From contig JACPHN010000094.1 of NCBI GenBank assembly GCA_016188575.1, positions 25,655 to 89,654 on the forward strand: 64,000 bases of DNA, written 5' to 3'. The DNA comes from Candidatus Schekmanbacteria bacterium (GTDB taxonomy: Bacteria > CSSED10-310 > JACPHN01). Numbering within the stretch: position 1 is the first letter of the stretch; the number at the start of each line of letters is the position of its first letter. A program made the translations under genes and the position numbers. Shown one piece after another: positions 19,001 through 27,009 of this stretch. The notes beneath the pieces are model-generated. The model had not been told where the DNA came from and did no database searches. It saw only the letters and a list, made by a program, of their open reading frames with translations.

Positions 19001-19581
19001 AGTGTTGCGATCTCGGGGAGTGGGAGAACGCGGCGCCGGTCACGATCGGCGGCGTCATTGCGTCCATGCGGGAGCAGTTCACGAAGGGGAACCAGAAGAT
19101 GGCGTTTGTCACGCTGGAGGATCTGACGGGGACGGCGGAGCTGATCCTGTTTCCCGATGCCTACCAGGCGGCTGCGGAACATCTGGTCAAGGATTTGCCG
19201 ATCCTGGTAACCGGACAACTGGAGCCCGGCGAAACGCCGAAAATCCGCGTCACGGAGGTGTTGCCGGCGACGGAGAAGATGAGCAGCGCGCGGCGCGCGG
19301 TGATTCGGGTGGGGCGCCTGGACAGCGAGGGTAAGGTCCTGGACGACCTGCGGCAGGTCGCGGTGGCGCACCCGGGTAGCAGTCGGCTGGTGTTGGAGCT
19401 GAATCTGGGGGAGCTGGGAGCGCGGGCGCAGGGCGAGGAGGACGGCAGTCGTGCCCGGCCGACCCGCCCGGTGCGAGCGAGGCTGGTGGCGGATGACCGC
19501 TTTTCGGTCGCCCCTGGCGCGGCTTTTTCGCGCGCCGTGGAGCGGGTGCTCGGGACGAACGCGGTGAGCTACTCATGGTGA
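16081..19581 (+). CDS. dnaE: DNA polymerase III alpha subunit
   Basis: 1166 residues, the normal length for DnaE1. An N-terminal PHP domain begins FVHLHQHSEYSLLDGACRIK. The polymerase palm carries catalytic aspartates in PDIDVDICKDRREE (about residue 406) and KMDFLGLRTLT (about residue 559). The helix-hairpin-helix region and a C-terminal OB fold (VTIGGVIASMREQFTKGNQK) follow. It is the replicative polymerase core subunit. The TGA overlaps the start of aroE, so the two are translationally coupled. Confidence 0.97.
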   Translation: MTSASFVHLHQHSEYSLLDGACRIKEIVKRAVALGSPAVALSDHGNLYGAIELYEEARKAGIKPILGCELYLSWGAMHEQSRGPDGSYSKHQLVLARNLVGWRNLIKLVSAAHLDGFYYRPRVDKEMLAAHSEGLIGLSSCLRGEVPLLVLDGDLDGAVRVAGEWQELLGRGNYFLELQDHGIEAQHKVNAGLLEVGRRTGIPLVATNDVHYSRESDASAHDILLCIGSGKTVGDDKRLRYFGSQFYYKSREEMAQLFGEIPEVLDRTLEIAAGCNLEIPLGDLILPIYEVPPGESLDTFLGRQARKGLQDRLAAPGPAPGFTAADYAARLEEELGVIALKGYSGYFLIVWDFIDHARSAGIPVGPGRGSAAGSLVAYSLRITDLDPIRYSLFFERFLNPEREAMPDIDVDICKDRREEVIAYVRKKYGEKNVAQIVTFGRMKARAIIRDVGRSLGMSYGATDRIAKLVPMGPAVTLDKAIEAEPKLRQLEQEDKEVENLLRTARALEGFARHTGVHAAGVVITPKPLTEYVPLTRGKEGEITTQVSMEYVEHLGLLKMDFLGLRTLTVIQSTIERIAAVRGERLDLAAIPLDDVPTFELLGEGNTVGVFQFESAGMRDLLRKFRPTVFEDLIALVSLYRPGPMAMLDDFIQRKKGLVPISYPHPTLAGILKETYGVMVYQEQVMQIAQVLGGYSLGEADLLRRAMGKKKAEVMAKERERFVTGARERGVDDRLASQIFDQMEQFAGYGFNKSHAAAYSLLSYQTAYLKAHYAVELMAAMLDSEIDETEKVVRSISECSTMGIQVLPPDINESALGFTVVGDRIRFGLAALKKVGAAAVEAIIKARRRVSGFRSLTHFVTEVDLRAVNRGVIEKLAQAGAFDSLGVHRAQVLAGLPKLLEAAQRIYQERMSRQKSLFGRAERSGGECPEIQLPEVDEWLQDELMRNEKEALGFYVSSHPLRQVEDVMRYFTSAQCCDLGEWENAAPVTIGGVIASMREQFTKGNQKMAFVTLEDLTGTAELILFPDAYQAAAEHLVKDLPILVTGQLEPGETPKIRVTEVLPATEKMSSARRAVIRVGRLDSEGKVLDDLRQVAVAHPGSSRLVLELNLGELGARAQGEEDGSRARPTRPVRARLVADDRFSVAPGAAFSRAVERVLGTNAVSYSW

Positions 19582-20474
19582 ATTCGGGGACGCACGAACG
19601 GGATGGGCGCGGCGGCGTCTCGGCGCAGACGCGGCTGCTCGCGGTGCTCGGCGATCCCGTCCGCCACAGCCTGTCGCCGACGTTCCAGAACGCGGCGCTG
19701 CGCAGCCTGGGCCTGGACTTCATTTACGTGGCGTTTCGCGTGCGGGCGAATGACTTGGCGCGCGCGCTCGATGGCCTGGCAGTGCTGGGAGCACGCGGGG
19801 TCAATCTCACGGTACCGCTGAAGGAAGCCGCCAAGGAGCTGGTGGGCTGGCGGTCGCCCGAAGTGGCCTCGTGCGGCGCCGTAAACACCATCGTATTCGA
19901 TGTGGATGGCAGGAGGGGATACAACACGGATTTGGCGGCGCTGTGCGCCACGCTCGAGCAGCGGCTTGCGATTCCGGTGGGCGGGATGCCGGCGCCGCGG
20001 ATCCTGGTGCTGGGGGCGGGCGGCGCGGGTCGCGCGGCAGCGGCGGCGCTGGCGGATCGCGGGTGTCAGGTGGGGCTTGCGGCGCGGCGGCCGTCGCAGG
20101 CGGAGGCGGCGGTGCACGAGCTGCTCGGGATTCGCGCCGGCCGGCAGGTGGAAGCGGTGGGCTGGCGCGCGGAAGAGACCGCGGCGCGCGGGCCGTGGGA
20201 GGCCGTTGTCAACGCGACCCCGGTCGGCCTGCCGGGGGTTCAGGGCGAGCTTCCGGTGTCGGAGCGGCTGCTGGCGGCGGCGCGTGGCGTGCTCGACACG
20301 ACCTATCGCCAGGACGGCACGGACAGCGCGTTGCTGGCGACCGCCAGGCGGCTCGGAGTGGCGGCGGTGGATGGCCGATACATGTTGGTTGCGCAAGGTG
20401 CGGCGGCCTTTCAACTGTTCACGGGGCGGGCGGCGCCCGTGGCGGAGATGTTACAGGCGGTGGGCCTGCGGTGA
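19575..20474 (+). CDS. aroE: Shikimate dehydrogenase (NADP+)
   Basis: 299 residues. The substrate-binding domain has GDPVRHSLSPTFQNAAL and the catalytic lysine in NLTVPLKEAA. The NADP-binding Rossmann domain has VLGAGGAGRAAAAAL, and the active-site aspartate lies in YNTDLAAL. It reduces 3-dehydroshikimate to shikimate in the chorismate pathway. It starts 7 bases before the dnaE stop. The first ~18 residues (before RLLAVLGDP) are not conserved; starts further in are possible. Confidence 0.95.
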   Translation: MVNSGTHERDGRGGVSAQTRLLAVLGDPVRHSLSPTFQNAALRSLGLDFIYVAFRVRANDLARALDGLAVLGARGVNLTVPLKEAAKELVGWRSPEVASCGAVNTIVFDVDGRRGYNTDLAALCATLEQRLAIPVGGMPAPRILVLGAGGAGRAAAAALADRGCQVGLAARRPSQAEAAVHELLGIRAGRQVEAVGWRAEETAARGPWEAVVNATPVGLPGVQGELPVSERLLAAARGVLDTTYRQDGTDSALLATARRLGVAAVDGRYMLVAQGAAAFQLFTGRAAPVAEMLQAVGLR

Positions 20475-20519
20475 GAGCGGACAATCGGTATCCGCCGCAG
20501 GTTTGGTATGTGTTTACCC

Positions 20520-20547
20520 CCTCCCCCCGATTGCGGGGGGGGGGAGG
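20520..20547 (+). repeat. GC-only palindrome
   Basis: CCTCCCCCC at 20520-20528 pairs with GGGGGGAGG at 20539-20547 around a short loop (CGATTGC plus extra G), 45 bases after the aroE stop. It belongs to the same intergenic palindrome type as 15938 and 54938. It could also act as a Rho-type or structural 3' end. Confidence 0.5.
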
Positions 20548-20676
20548 TGAACAGGCACCATGTTTGCGGGTAGGCTGCGTGGTAAGCGCATCACGAAGAC
20601 CCCGAGGTGTAATCGCGCGCCTCTCCGGTGTACAATCAGTCATGCGGGCTGAATGCTCGCCGAACCGGAGACTGAG

Positions 20677-21432
20677 ATGATTCGCGAAGCCAAAGAGATC
20701 CTCGACCGCCTCCCCGAGCTGCTGCGGACCACCCCAGAGCTGCGCTATCGCCTCTACGAGGTGATCGCGGAGGAGTTCCCGCCGCGCCGCGAGATGGAGC
20801 GGGTGCTCAGCGAGCTGGCGGCGATGCGCGAAGAATCGAACAGGCAGTTCGCGGCCATGAGCCAGCGCTTCGAGGCCGTAGACCGGCGCTTCGAGGCCGT
20901 AGACCGGCGCTTCGAGGCCGTTGACCGGCGCTTCGAGGCAATTCAAGCCGAGCTCGTGGCGCAACGAGAAGAATCGGCGCGACGGTTCGAGACGATCGAT
21001 CGCCGGTTTGAGGCCATGGACCAGCGTATGGGCGACATCGTGCACCACGTCAACATCACGGTGGGCGGCCTGCAGCGCCGGGCCGGACGCAATCTCGAGG
21101 ATACGGTCGCCGGGATGCTGCGCATCGCGCTCGGGCGCACCGACCTTTTGGCGGAGCACGTGCGTCTCCGCCAAAAGGTCGAGGACCAGGCAGGTCTGAT
21201 TGGTCCCGCCGGCCGGCGATACGAGTATGACATCCTCGCGATCAATGGCCGCACCTGCGTCTTCGAGGTCAAGTCGGCACCCGATGAGGAAGACGTCGAT
21301 CGCTTCCGGGACAAGTGCGACCTGGTCGAGCGGGAGCTCGGCCGCGGACCGATCGAGCGCATCCTGGTCACGCTTGGCAAGACCGAGGAGCTGGCGCGCT
21401 ACTGCGCTGCAAACGGCATCGTGCTCGTCTGA
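20677..21432 (+). CDS. Coiled-coil protein with C-terminal PD-(D/E)XK-like domain (DUF3782-like)
   Basis: 251 residues from the ATG at 20677 (GGAG 6 bases upstream; an in-frame ATG at 20653 is weaker). The N-terminal half is a long coiled coil built from a 7-residue unit RRFEAVD repeated at least three times and then in diverged form. The C-terminal half resembles an endonuclease-fold core: EYDILAINGRTCVFEVKSAP gives an acidic residue plus E-x-K, followed by a helix. Such proteins are common in cyanobacteria and archaea; their function is unknown. The catalytic motif is suggestive, not proof of nuclease activity. Confidence 0.65.
   Translation: MIREAKEILDRLPELLRTTPELRYRLYEVIAEEFPPRREMERVLSELAAMREESNRQFAAMSQRFEAVDRRFEAVDRRFEAVDRRFEAIQAELVAQREESARRFETIDRRFEAMDQRMGDIVHHVNITVGGLQRRAGRNLEDTVAGMLRIALGRTDLLAEHVRLRQKVEDQAGLIGPAGRRYEYDILAINGRTCVFEVKSAPDEEDVDRFRDKCDLVERELGRGPIERILVTLGKTEELARYCAANGIVLV
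20866..20943 (+). repeat. 21-bp in-frame tandem repeat
   Basis: Two identical 21-bp units (20866-20886, 20887-20907), a third with one mismatch (20908-20928), and a partial fourth. Each unit encodes one coiled-coil heptad (RFEAVDR). Near-identity at the DNA level suggests recent slippage or selection for a variable coil length. Confidence 0.9.
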
Positions 21433-21512
21433 GCTGGATTCGCGGGGCCGGCGCGAACCGCGAGATGATTCAGCAGTCTCGCGGGTCCGTGGATTCAGGA
21501 CGAGCATGCACC

Positions 21513-21541
21513 TTGCACGGTTCGTCGGCTCCTCCTATACT
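21513..21541 (+). promoter_or_regulatory. Sigma-70-type promoter for the PilZ gene
   Basis: TTGCAC at 21513-21518 and TATACT at 21536-21541 with the optimal 17-base spacing, 41 bases before the ATG at 21583. Confidence 0.7.
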
Positions 21542-21582
21542 AGGCGCAAAGCTTGTAAGGCAGGCAACGAAGGACGAGGAAA

Positions 21583-21933
21583 ATGGTGGGCCGTGACCGG
21601 CGGAGATACTTGCGAATAGCGGGGCGGCACCTTCTTTCGTACGAGACGGTCGCGCGGGACGTCGACTCCGACGGCGTGGGAATAGGCAAGAGCCGCAACT
21701 TCAGTCTCGACGGCGTAATGATCGAGATCGACCGCGACTTTGCTCTGGAGAAGATCCTGTCGCTGGAGATCGAGCTGGAAGGCAAGCGCGTCATCGTCCG
21801 GGCGCGCGTGCGCCACCGGCAGAAGATGCCCGACGGTCGCTTCGAGCTTGGCCTGCAGTTTGTGAGAATTAGCGACGAGGACCTCGTTTTTCTGTCGCGG
21901 TACTTCCACGAGAACATTGGAAACGCTTCATAG
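21583..21933 (+). CDS. Single-domain PilZ c-di-GMP receptor
   Basis: 116 residues. The c-di-GMP-binding signature is present: an Arg cluster near the N-terminus (RDRRRYLR, an RxxxR arrangement) and NFSLDG, matching the D/NxSxxG motif, about 25 residues later. The rest is a beta-barrel pattern. PilZ proteins of this size act as c-di-GMP-dependent adaptors on motility or polysaccharide machines. No partner is adjacent; the flagellar locus upstream and the c-di-GMP enzyme at 39589 are plausible functional links only. Confidence 0.85.
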   Translation: MVGRDRRRYLRIAGRHLLSYETVARDVDSDGVGIGKSRNFSLDGVMIEIDRDFALEKILSLEIELEGKRVIVRARVRHRQKMPDGRFELGLQFVRISDEDLVFLSRYFHENIGNAS

Positions 21934-21966
21934 TCGGCACCGCGAGCGAGTGCCGGAGTTCAGTTT

Positions 21967-22038
21967 GGGGATGTAGCTCAGCGGGAGAGCGCTGCCTTCG
22001 CACGGCAGAGGCCGGGAGTTCAAATCTCCTCATCTCCA
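21967..22038 (+). tRNA. tRNA-Ala (anticodon CGC)
   Basis: A full cloverleaf folds by eye. The acceptor stem is GGGGATG/CATCTCC, with D arm GCTC/GAGC, anticodon stem CTGCC/GGCAG around loop TTCGCAC (anticodon CGC, reads GCG), and T arm GGGAG/CTCCT with TTCAAAT. The CCA end is not encoded; CTT follows the discriminator A. Confidence 0.95.
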
Positions 22039-22053
22039 CTTCGCCTTGCAACC

Positions 22054-22074
22054 GAGCGCCGTGAGCGGGCGCTC
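22054..22074. terminator. Hairpin between the tRNA and the convergent helical-repeat gene
   Basis: GAGCGCC at 22054-22060 pairs perfectly with GGCGCTC at 22068-22074 over a 7-base loop. It sits between the tRNA 3' end and the stop of the convergent gene at 22095, so it could terminate either transcript. There is no T-run. Confidence 0.45.
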
Positions 22075-22094
22075 GCCCTCCCCGGCCGACCGCT

Positions 22095-23291
22095 CTACAA
22101 CTTGCCCTTCAGGCGCAGCAACTTCCGGACGTCGTCCCCTGAATGCGGCATCTTCCGCAGCACCAGGTCGCAGATCACAGGTTCCGCAGTCAACAAGAGC
22201 TGCAGCGACAGAGCCGATGGCAACGGGTCCAGCAGCTCACCCAGCACGTGTGGCGGCACCATGGTCAGACAGTGCTCGAATTGCTCCGTCGTGAGGTTGC
22301 GAATAAACGAGCGTCCAGCCTCGGCGGCGGCCACGGAGAGAACTTCCGCCACCGCGCCGGCGCTCAGCCGGGGAACGACGCGCTGCATCAGCGTGTCATC
22401 GACGTACTGGAGAATCTCGACCCGTGGCTCTGCTGGCAGGTCCTCCAAGACCGGCAGGAGCTCTTCGGTCGGTAGACTCCGCAAGATTTCCGCAGCCCCC
22501 GCCGCGTCGAGATCCAGAAGAAACGGACCGCGCTCATTGCTCGGCATGAGCTCCAGGCACTTGCCCTTGAACGATTCCGAGACCCGCTCGAGAATGCCTG
22601 CCCGTTCCTGACCCCGAATCTGCCGCATCGCCTCGACGCCCGCCTCGGAGGTGCTCTGCTCGAGCGCCAGCGCCGCCGTGTAGGCGGGAATCGCGCGCAA
22701 CAGTCGTCCGATCAGCAGTGGATCCGCTTCATTGATCAGCTTCGCCAGCGTGCGCACCTTGATCTGCCCGAGCACTGCCGTTTGCTCGGATTCCGATAGC
22801 GCCGACAAACAGCTCAGCGCTGTTCCGGAATCGAAATGCTGCAGCAGCTCGGCTCGCTTTTCCGCCGAAAAATCGACGAACATGGAGACCAGAAGCGGTG
22901 CCGGCGCCTGGCTCATGATGAGCGCGGTGGCGATCGACGACACGGTCTCCAGCAGATAGCGCCGATCCATGGCCGGAAAGCGCGCTAGGAGCCGCCACGC
23001 GAAGGACGGCGTCAGCGCCTTGATGATGCTGACCTGAGTGCGCACGCCAACCGCAGAAACCACCCTTTCCACGCGCTCGATCGGCAGGCGTTCGAGCGCC
23101 TTGATTACCGAATCCATCGGCAACTTCGCCGTGAGATCCTCGTTGTTATCGCTGACCAGGTCTACGAAGACCCGCAAAGCTTGCTTGGGCGCGAGCAACG
23201 AAAAGATCTTGCGACCCATCGCCGGTTTTGCCCGGATCACCTTGGCGATTTTCTTGGGTCCCATGAACCAGAGACGAAATCGTAACAGCAT
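22095..23291 (-). CDS. Hypothetical helical-repeat protein with MgtE-N/FliG-like pattern
   Basis: 398 residues, all-helical, built from ~25-30-residue helix pairs of the type EILRSLPTEELLPVLEDLPA. This Leu/Pro-phased pattern is typical of the MgtE intracellular N domain and FliG armadillo-like modules. No CBS domains, membrane segments or enzymatic motifs are seen, so it is not a Mg transporter. The N-terminus is basic (FRLWFMGPKKIAKVIRAK). A scaffold role is likely; homology to FliG is not established. It is convergent with tRNA-Ala. Confidence 0.5.
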   Translation of the reverse strand: MLLRFRLWFMGPKKIAKVIRAKPAMGRKIFSLLAPKQALRVFVDLVSDNNEDLTAKLPMDSVIKALERLPIERVERVVSAVGVRTQVSIIKALTPSFAWRLLARFPAMDRRYLLETVSSIATALIMSQAPAPLLVSMFVDFSAEKRAELLQHFDSGTALSCLSALSESEQTAVLGQIKVRTLAKLINEADPLLIGRLLRAIPAYTAALALEQSTSEAGVEAMRQIRGQERAGILERVSESFKGKCLELMPSNERGPFLLDLDAAGAAEILRSLPTEELLPVLEDLPAEPRVEILQYVDDTLMQRVVPRLSAGAVAEVLSVAAAEAGRSFIRNLTTEQFEHCLTMVPPHVLGELLDPLPSALSLQLLLTAEPVICDLVLRKMPHSGDDVRKLLRLKGKL

Positions 23292-23509
23292 GGTGCGGTC
23301 CAGGATAGGCAGGAAGGTACCGAGTGTTCCCTACGAGCCGGAGTTTAGTGCTGTGGCGACGCCTCTACAATCTCTCTGCCGTCGCATCGCGTGCCAATCT
23401 CGATGCGCGCGGATATGATGGCCATGCAAGTGACGTGCGGTGACTGCGCCGCGCCCTGGAACCCACCGGTCGACGAGGCTCGCGACCGGGCGCCACAGCG
23501 GGAGCTCTC

Positions 23510-26062
23510 ATGAATCGGTCCGGTGAAAAATACGTGGTTGTCCACGGACACTTCTATCAGCCGCCGCGCGAGAACGCGTGGACGGGAGCGATTGACGTGC
23601 AGCCCTCGGCGGCACCCTATCCAAACTGGAACGAGCGGATCTGGGACGAATGCTATCGGCCGAATACGGCCTCGCGCGTGCTTGATCGCCACGGAAAAAT
23701 CGAGGATCTCGTCAACAACTTCGCGCACCTGAGCTTCAACGTCGGGCCGACGCTCATTCGCTGGCTGGAGCGCGTGCATCCTGGCACGCTGCGCCGCATG
23801 GTCGCAGGTGACCGCGTGGCGGCGGCGGCAAACGCCGGCCACGGCAGCGCGATCGCGCATCCTTACGATCACCTCATCCTGCCGCTGGCGACGCGGCGGG
23901 ATCGACTCACCGCGATTCGCTGGGGAATCAGAGATTTTTGCCGGGTGTTCGGCCGGGAGCCCGAGGGGTTTTGGTTGCCGGAAACCGCGGTAGACTTCGA
24001 GACGCTGCAGGATGTTGCCGAATCGGGCATCTCGTTCGTGATCTTGGAGCCGCACCAGGTTGCTCCCGTGCCGCCCACGCGGCGAGCGCGCGGCGGCGCC
24101 TCCGGGGCCATGGACATTGGCCGCCCTTATCGCTGGATTGGCCGCAACGAGGCCCGGCTTGATGTCCTGGTATACAACGGGCCGGTATCGCGCGCCCTCG
24201 CTTTCGATGGCGTATTGACGGGCGCCGATCGGCTGGCGGCACACCTGCGGGATGCCGCCGCGGCGACGCCTACGGCCGCCGGCGGGGGTGGCGTGGTCGT
24301 GGCCACCGACGGGGAAACGTTCGGACACCACAAGCCGTTCGCGGACATGTGCCTGGCCTACTTCTTCGCTCGCGAAGCGGCGCGGGCGGGCCTGAAACCG
24401 GTTACTGCCGGAGCGTTTATCGCCGCCGCGCCCGCGCGCCACCGCGTCACGCTAGCGCACCCGCCAACCTCGTGGAGCTGTGCGCACGGAGTTGAACGGT
24501 GGCGCTCGGATTGCTCGTGCGGCGAGGCTGCCGCCGACCACGGATGGCGGGCGCCGTTCCGTGCGTGTCTGGACGAGCTCAAGGCGGTTCTCGACGACGT
24601 TTTTGCGTGCGAGTGCGAACCATTGGTGCGCGACGGGGACGTTTGGGCCGCGAGAGATGAGCTTGTCGACGTCCTGGCCGAACCATCGGAGCTTGCCTGG
24701 ACTCGGTACGCGCAACGGGTACTGCGCCCGCAGGCGGTGTCCGGGGCAGGAGCGCGCCGGGCGCGAGCGCTGCTCATGGCCCAGCGGTACGGCCTGGCCA
24801 TGTTCACGTCGTGCGGGTGGTTTTTTGGCAGCTTCGACGGGGTCGAGCCCCTGCAAAACCTCCACTATGCCGCGCGCGCCATCAACCTGCTTCCGGAGCC
24901 GGCGCGCGGCGAACAGGAGAAGCACCTTCGCCGCGCACTTCGCCGCATCCCCGTGGGCGACGACGGTGGCACGGGCGAGGAGCTTTTCGACCGCAAGGTC
25001 GCGGGGCGGCGCGTGTCCCCTGAGGCCATTCTGCACGAGGAGGTGACGCGACGCGTGTTTGGCCTGAGCTCCGGGGAGCACCCGGACCTCGCGGTCATGC
25101 TCGCGGCTCGGCCCGCCGCCGCCTGGCGGCTCAGCGGTCGCGGTCATGTCGCCTCGGCGCAGACGGGCGAACGGTCCGATTACCTGTTCACCGCTACCTA
25201 TGACGGCGGCCTGCAACTTTCGACTCGGCTTTGGCCTATTGCCAGCGGCATCGACGGCGACGTCGGCCGCGACTCGGCCGATCATCCTGAAAGCGCCGAG
25301 CTGCCGTCTCCCGGCGATCCCCTGCGCATGGCCTTCCGCGACCTTCGACCCGAGGCGCAGCGACAGATCCTCGGCGAGGCATTTACCAGCCTGTTCCCAC
25401 TCTTGGAGGCGGCGAAGCAAGCCGTGGGTGACACGCTGAACGCCCTCGGACGCGAGCTTTCGGAACCGGCGGATGGCATGCCGGGGCCGCTTCGCGCGAT
25501 CTTGTCGGAGCTTTTCACGCTTGAGACGCGGCACTGGTTCGCCGCGCATTGCGCGGAGGGCGGAAGCTCCGAGATGATCGCCAAGATCGAAACGGCGGCG
25601 TCACTGGGCATGCGCATGGAGCGAACCGCGGTCCTCCGCATGCTCGAAGAAAGCGTGGGCGACGCCGTGCGCCTCATCTGGGCGGGGCGTTGGGCCGACG
25701 CCACTGTGCCGCTGGAAAACATGATCGCCGTCGCGCGCCGGCTCGGCGTCAGCGCCTTGCCGGCAGTGCTGCAGGATGCGGCGTTCCACTGCTTGCACGG
25801 GCCGGTAAAGAGGGAGCAGGACCGGCTGCTAACCCCTCCCGACCATCCTGCCAGCGCGGAATTCGAGCGCCGCTGCCGGCGCGTGCAGGACTTTCGGCGA
25901 CTCGCCGAATCGCTCAACATCGCCGTGGCGCCCTGGGAGCCCGCAGCGCTCGTGGGCACAGAGGATCAGGAGATCCCGAGCCGCCCTCAACCTCCGGAGG
26001 ACGATGCGCAGGCGGTGGACGCTTCCCCGGTTACTCCCGCTGCCCCGGATCGTGCTGAGTGA
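23510..26062 (+). CDS. Glycoside hydrolase family 57 protein with DUF3536-type C-terminus
   Basis: 850 residues. The N-terminus has the GH57 hallmark VVVHGHFYQPPREN. The catalytic pair is visible as Glu158 (FWLPETAVD) and Asp267 (ATDGETFGHH). The C-terminal ~450 residues are helical and match the DUF3536 arrangement. GH57 enzymes act on alpha-glucans (amylase, branching or transfer), here presumably in glycogen or trehalose-type metabolism in the cytosol, since no signal peptide is present. Substrate is not predictable. Its 3' end overlaps the convergent lipoprotein gene by 32 bases. Confidence 0.88.
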   Translation: MNRSGEKYVVVHGHFYQPPRENAWTGAIDVQPSAAPYPNWNERIWDECYRPNTASRVLDRHGKIEDLVNNFAHLSFNVGPTLIRWLERVHPGTLRRMVAGDRVAAAANAGHGSAIAHPYDHLILPLATRRDRLTAIRWGIRDFCRVFGREPEGFWLPETAVDFETLQDVAESGISFVILEPHQVAPVPPTRRARGGASGAMDIGRPYRWIGRNEARLDVLVYNGPVSRALAFDGVLTGADRLAAHLRDAAAATPTAAGGGGVVVATDGETFGHHKPFADMCLAYFFAREAARAGLKPVTAGAFIAAAPARHRVTLAHPPTSWSCAHGVERWRSDCSCGEAAADHGWRAPFRACLDELKAVLDDVFACECEPLVRDGDVWAARDELVDVLAEPSELAWTRYAQRVLRPQAVSGAGARRARALLMAQRYGLAMFTSCGWFFGSFDGVEPLQNLHYAARAINLLPEPARGEQEKHLRRALRRIPVGDDGGTGEELFDRKVAGRRVSPEAILHEEVTRRVFGLSSGEHPDLAVMLAARPAAAWRLSGRGHVASAQTGERSDYLFTATYDGGLQLSTRLWPIASGIDGDVGRDSADHPESAELPSPGDPLRMAFRDLRPEAQRQILGEAFTSLFPLLEAAKQAVGDTLNALGRELSEPADGMPGPLRAILSELFTLETRHWFAAHCAEGGSSEMIAKIETAASLGMRMERTAVLRMLEESVGDAVRLIWAGRWADATVPLENMIAVARRLGVSALPAVLQDAAFHCLHGPVKREQDRLLTPPDHPASAEFERRCRRVQDFRRLAESLNIAVAPWEPAALVGTEDQEIPSRPQPPEDDAQAVDASPVTPAAPDRAE

Positions 26063-26540
26063 ACTGCTGAGAGAAGGAGCCCTGTGCGGTCTGGAAGAAG
26101 GCAATGCCGTAGACCGAGAAGGGCGGCACGCTGGACGGCACGATTCCCGCCGGCAGCCGGGCCGCAAAGGCCACGTCCACCAGCACGTGATCTCCAGCTC
26201 CGATGGCCCGTCCGACGTTCTCGACGGTACGTTCCAACGTCACCAATGACTCGCCACCTGTTCTCAGCATCAGGCGCTCGAAGCTGACCGGGATATCGTT
26301 CGGGTTTTCGACGCCCAGCCGAGCTACGACATCGGCATACGGCGCCGCCCCGCCGATCGGGTGAACCTGGATGTCGATGCCGCGGAATTCGATGATGAGG
26401 GGCGAAAGCCCGACCTGCTCCGGTCCCGCGCCGCGATGAGCGCAGCCGCCGGCGAGGGCGACACCGAGCGCGAGCATGGCCGGCAGGCAGCGAAGGCGGG
26501 GCGACCCAGCTCTTTTTCGCGGGACGAGGCGTTGCTTCAT
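26031..26540 (-). CDS. Lipoprotein, LEA14/WHy-like domain
   Basis: 169 residues from the ATG at 26540 (AAGGAG 7 bases upstream). A basic n-region and hydrophobic core end in LAGGC, a lipobox, followed by a beta-rich domain (VHPIGGAAPYADVVARLGVE, then NPNDIPVSFERLML) with the NPN/DIPV pattern of LEA14-like/WHy proteins. It should be anchored to the outer membrane or periplasmic face. Function is unknown; WHy domains are linked to stress protection. It is convergent and overlapping with the GH57 gene. Confidence 0.7.
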   Translation of the reverse strand: MKQRLVPRKRAGSPRLRCLPAMLALGVALAGGCAHRGAGPEQVGLSPLIIEFRGIDIQVHPIGGAAPYADVVARLGVENPNDIPVSFERLMLRTGGESLVTLERTVENVGRAIGAGDHVLVDVAFAARLPAGIVPSSVPPFSVYGIAFFQTAQGSFSQQFTQHDPGQRE

Positions 26541-26690
26541 GCTGCGGCTCCTTCCATAGGTGTCCAAAGGTCACGGCGCACCGGCGCCGTCATTCGGCGG
26601 GGCCGAGCACTGCAGGCGGGCGCGCCGACGCCCTGGACGATACCATGCAGCGCTCGCCAAGAGAAGCGGGGAACGCGCATCGCGATGACC

Positions 26691-26770
26691 CCCCACCTCA
26701 CCTCCCCCTGCAAGCGGCGGGAGAGACGGTGGGGCGCGTTGTCGCGACGACGTCCAGCTAGCGGCGGATC
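26691..26770 (+). repeat. Intergenic repeat, GC-rich palindrome with ~75-bp shared tail
   Basis: CCCCACC at 26691-26697 pairs with GGTGGGG at 26728-26734. From ACCTCACCTCCCCC through TGTCGCG, CGACGTC and GGATC it aligns over about 75 bases with 54938-55014. It lies in a 469-base gap (26541-27009) between the divergent lipoprotein and msrAB, in which no other gene is supported. Confidence 0.65.
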
Positions 26771-27009
26771 AAGGGCGCGCGGGAACGAAGCCCTGCTTTC
26801 CGTGTTACCGATTATGAGCCTTGGCTCTCATGGATCATTCGCAAATTCCTGTTACTCATCGAACGCCGCAGAGGCGCGACGAAGAGAGCAGATGGGTCAG
26901 TTACGCGAGGTTTCTACGATGTCATGCTTCGCTCGGCCCGAGACCAGAGGCGCGGAGGAAGCCGCGTGTCGGGGCTCTGTCTGAACCCGGAGCAGGAGGA
27001 GATGATGAA

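Noticed and set aside
20866-20943. CRISPR-like repeat array
   Set aside because: The 21-bp units are contiguous, in frame and coding; there are no spacers and no cas genes.
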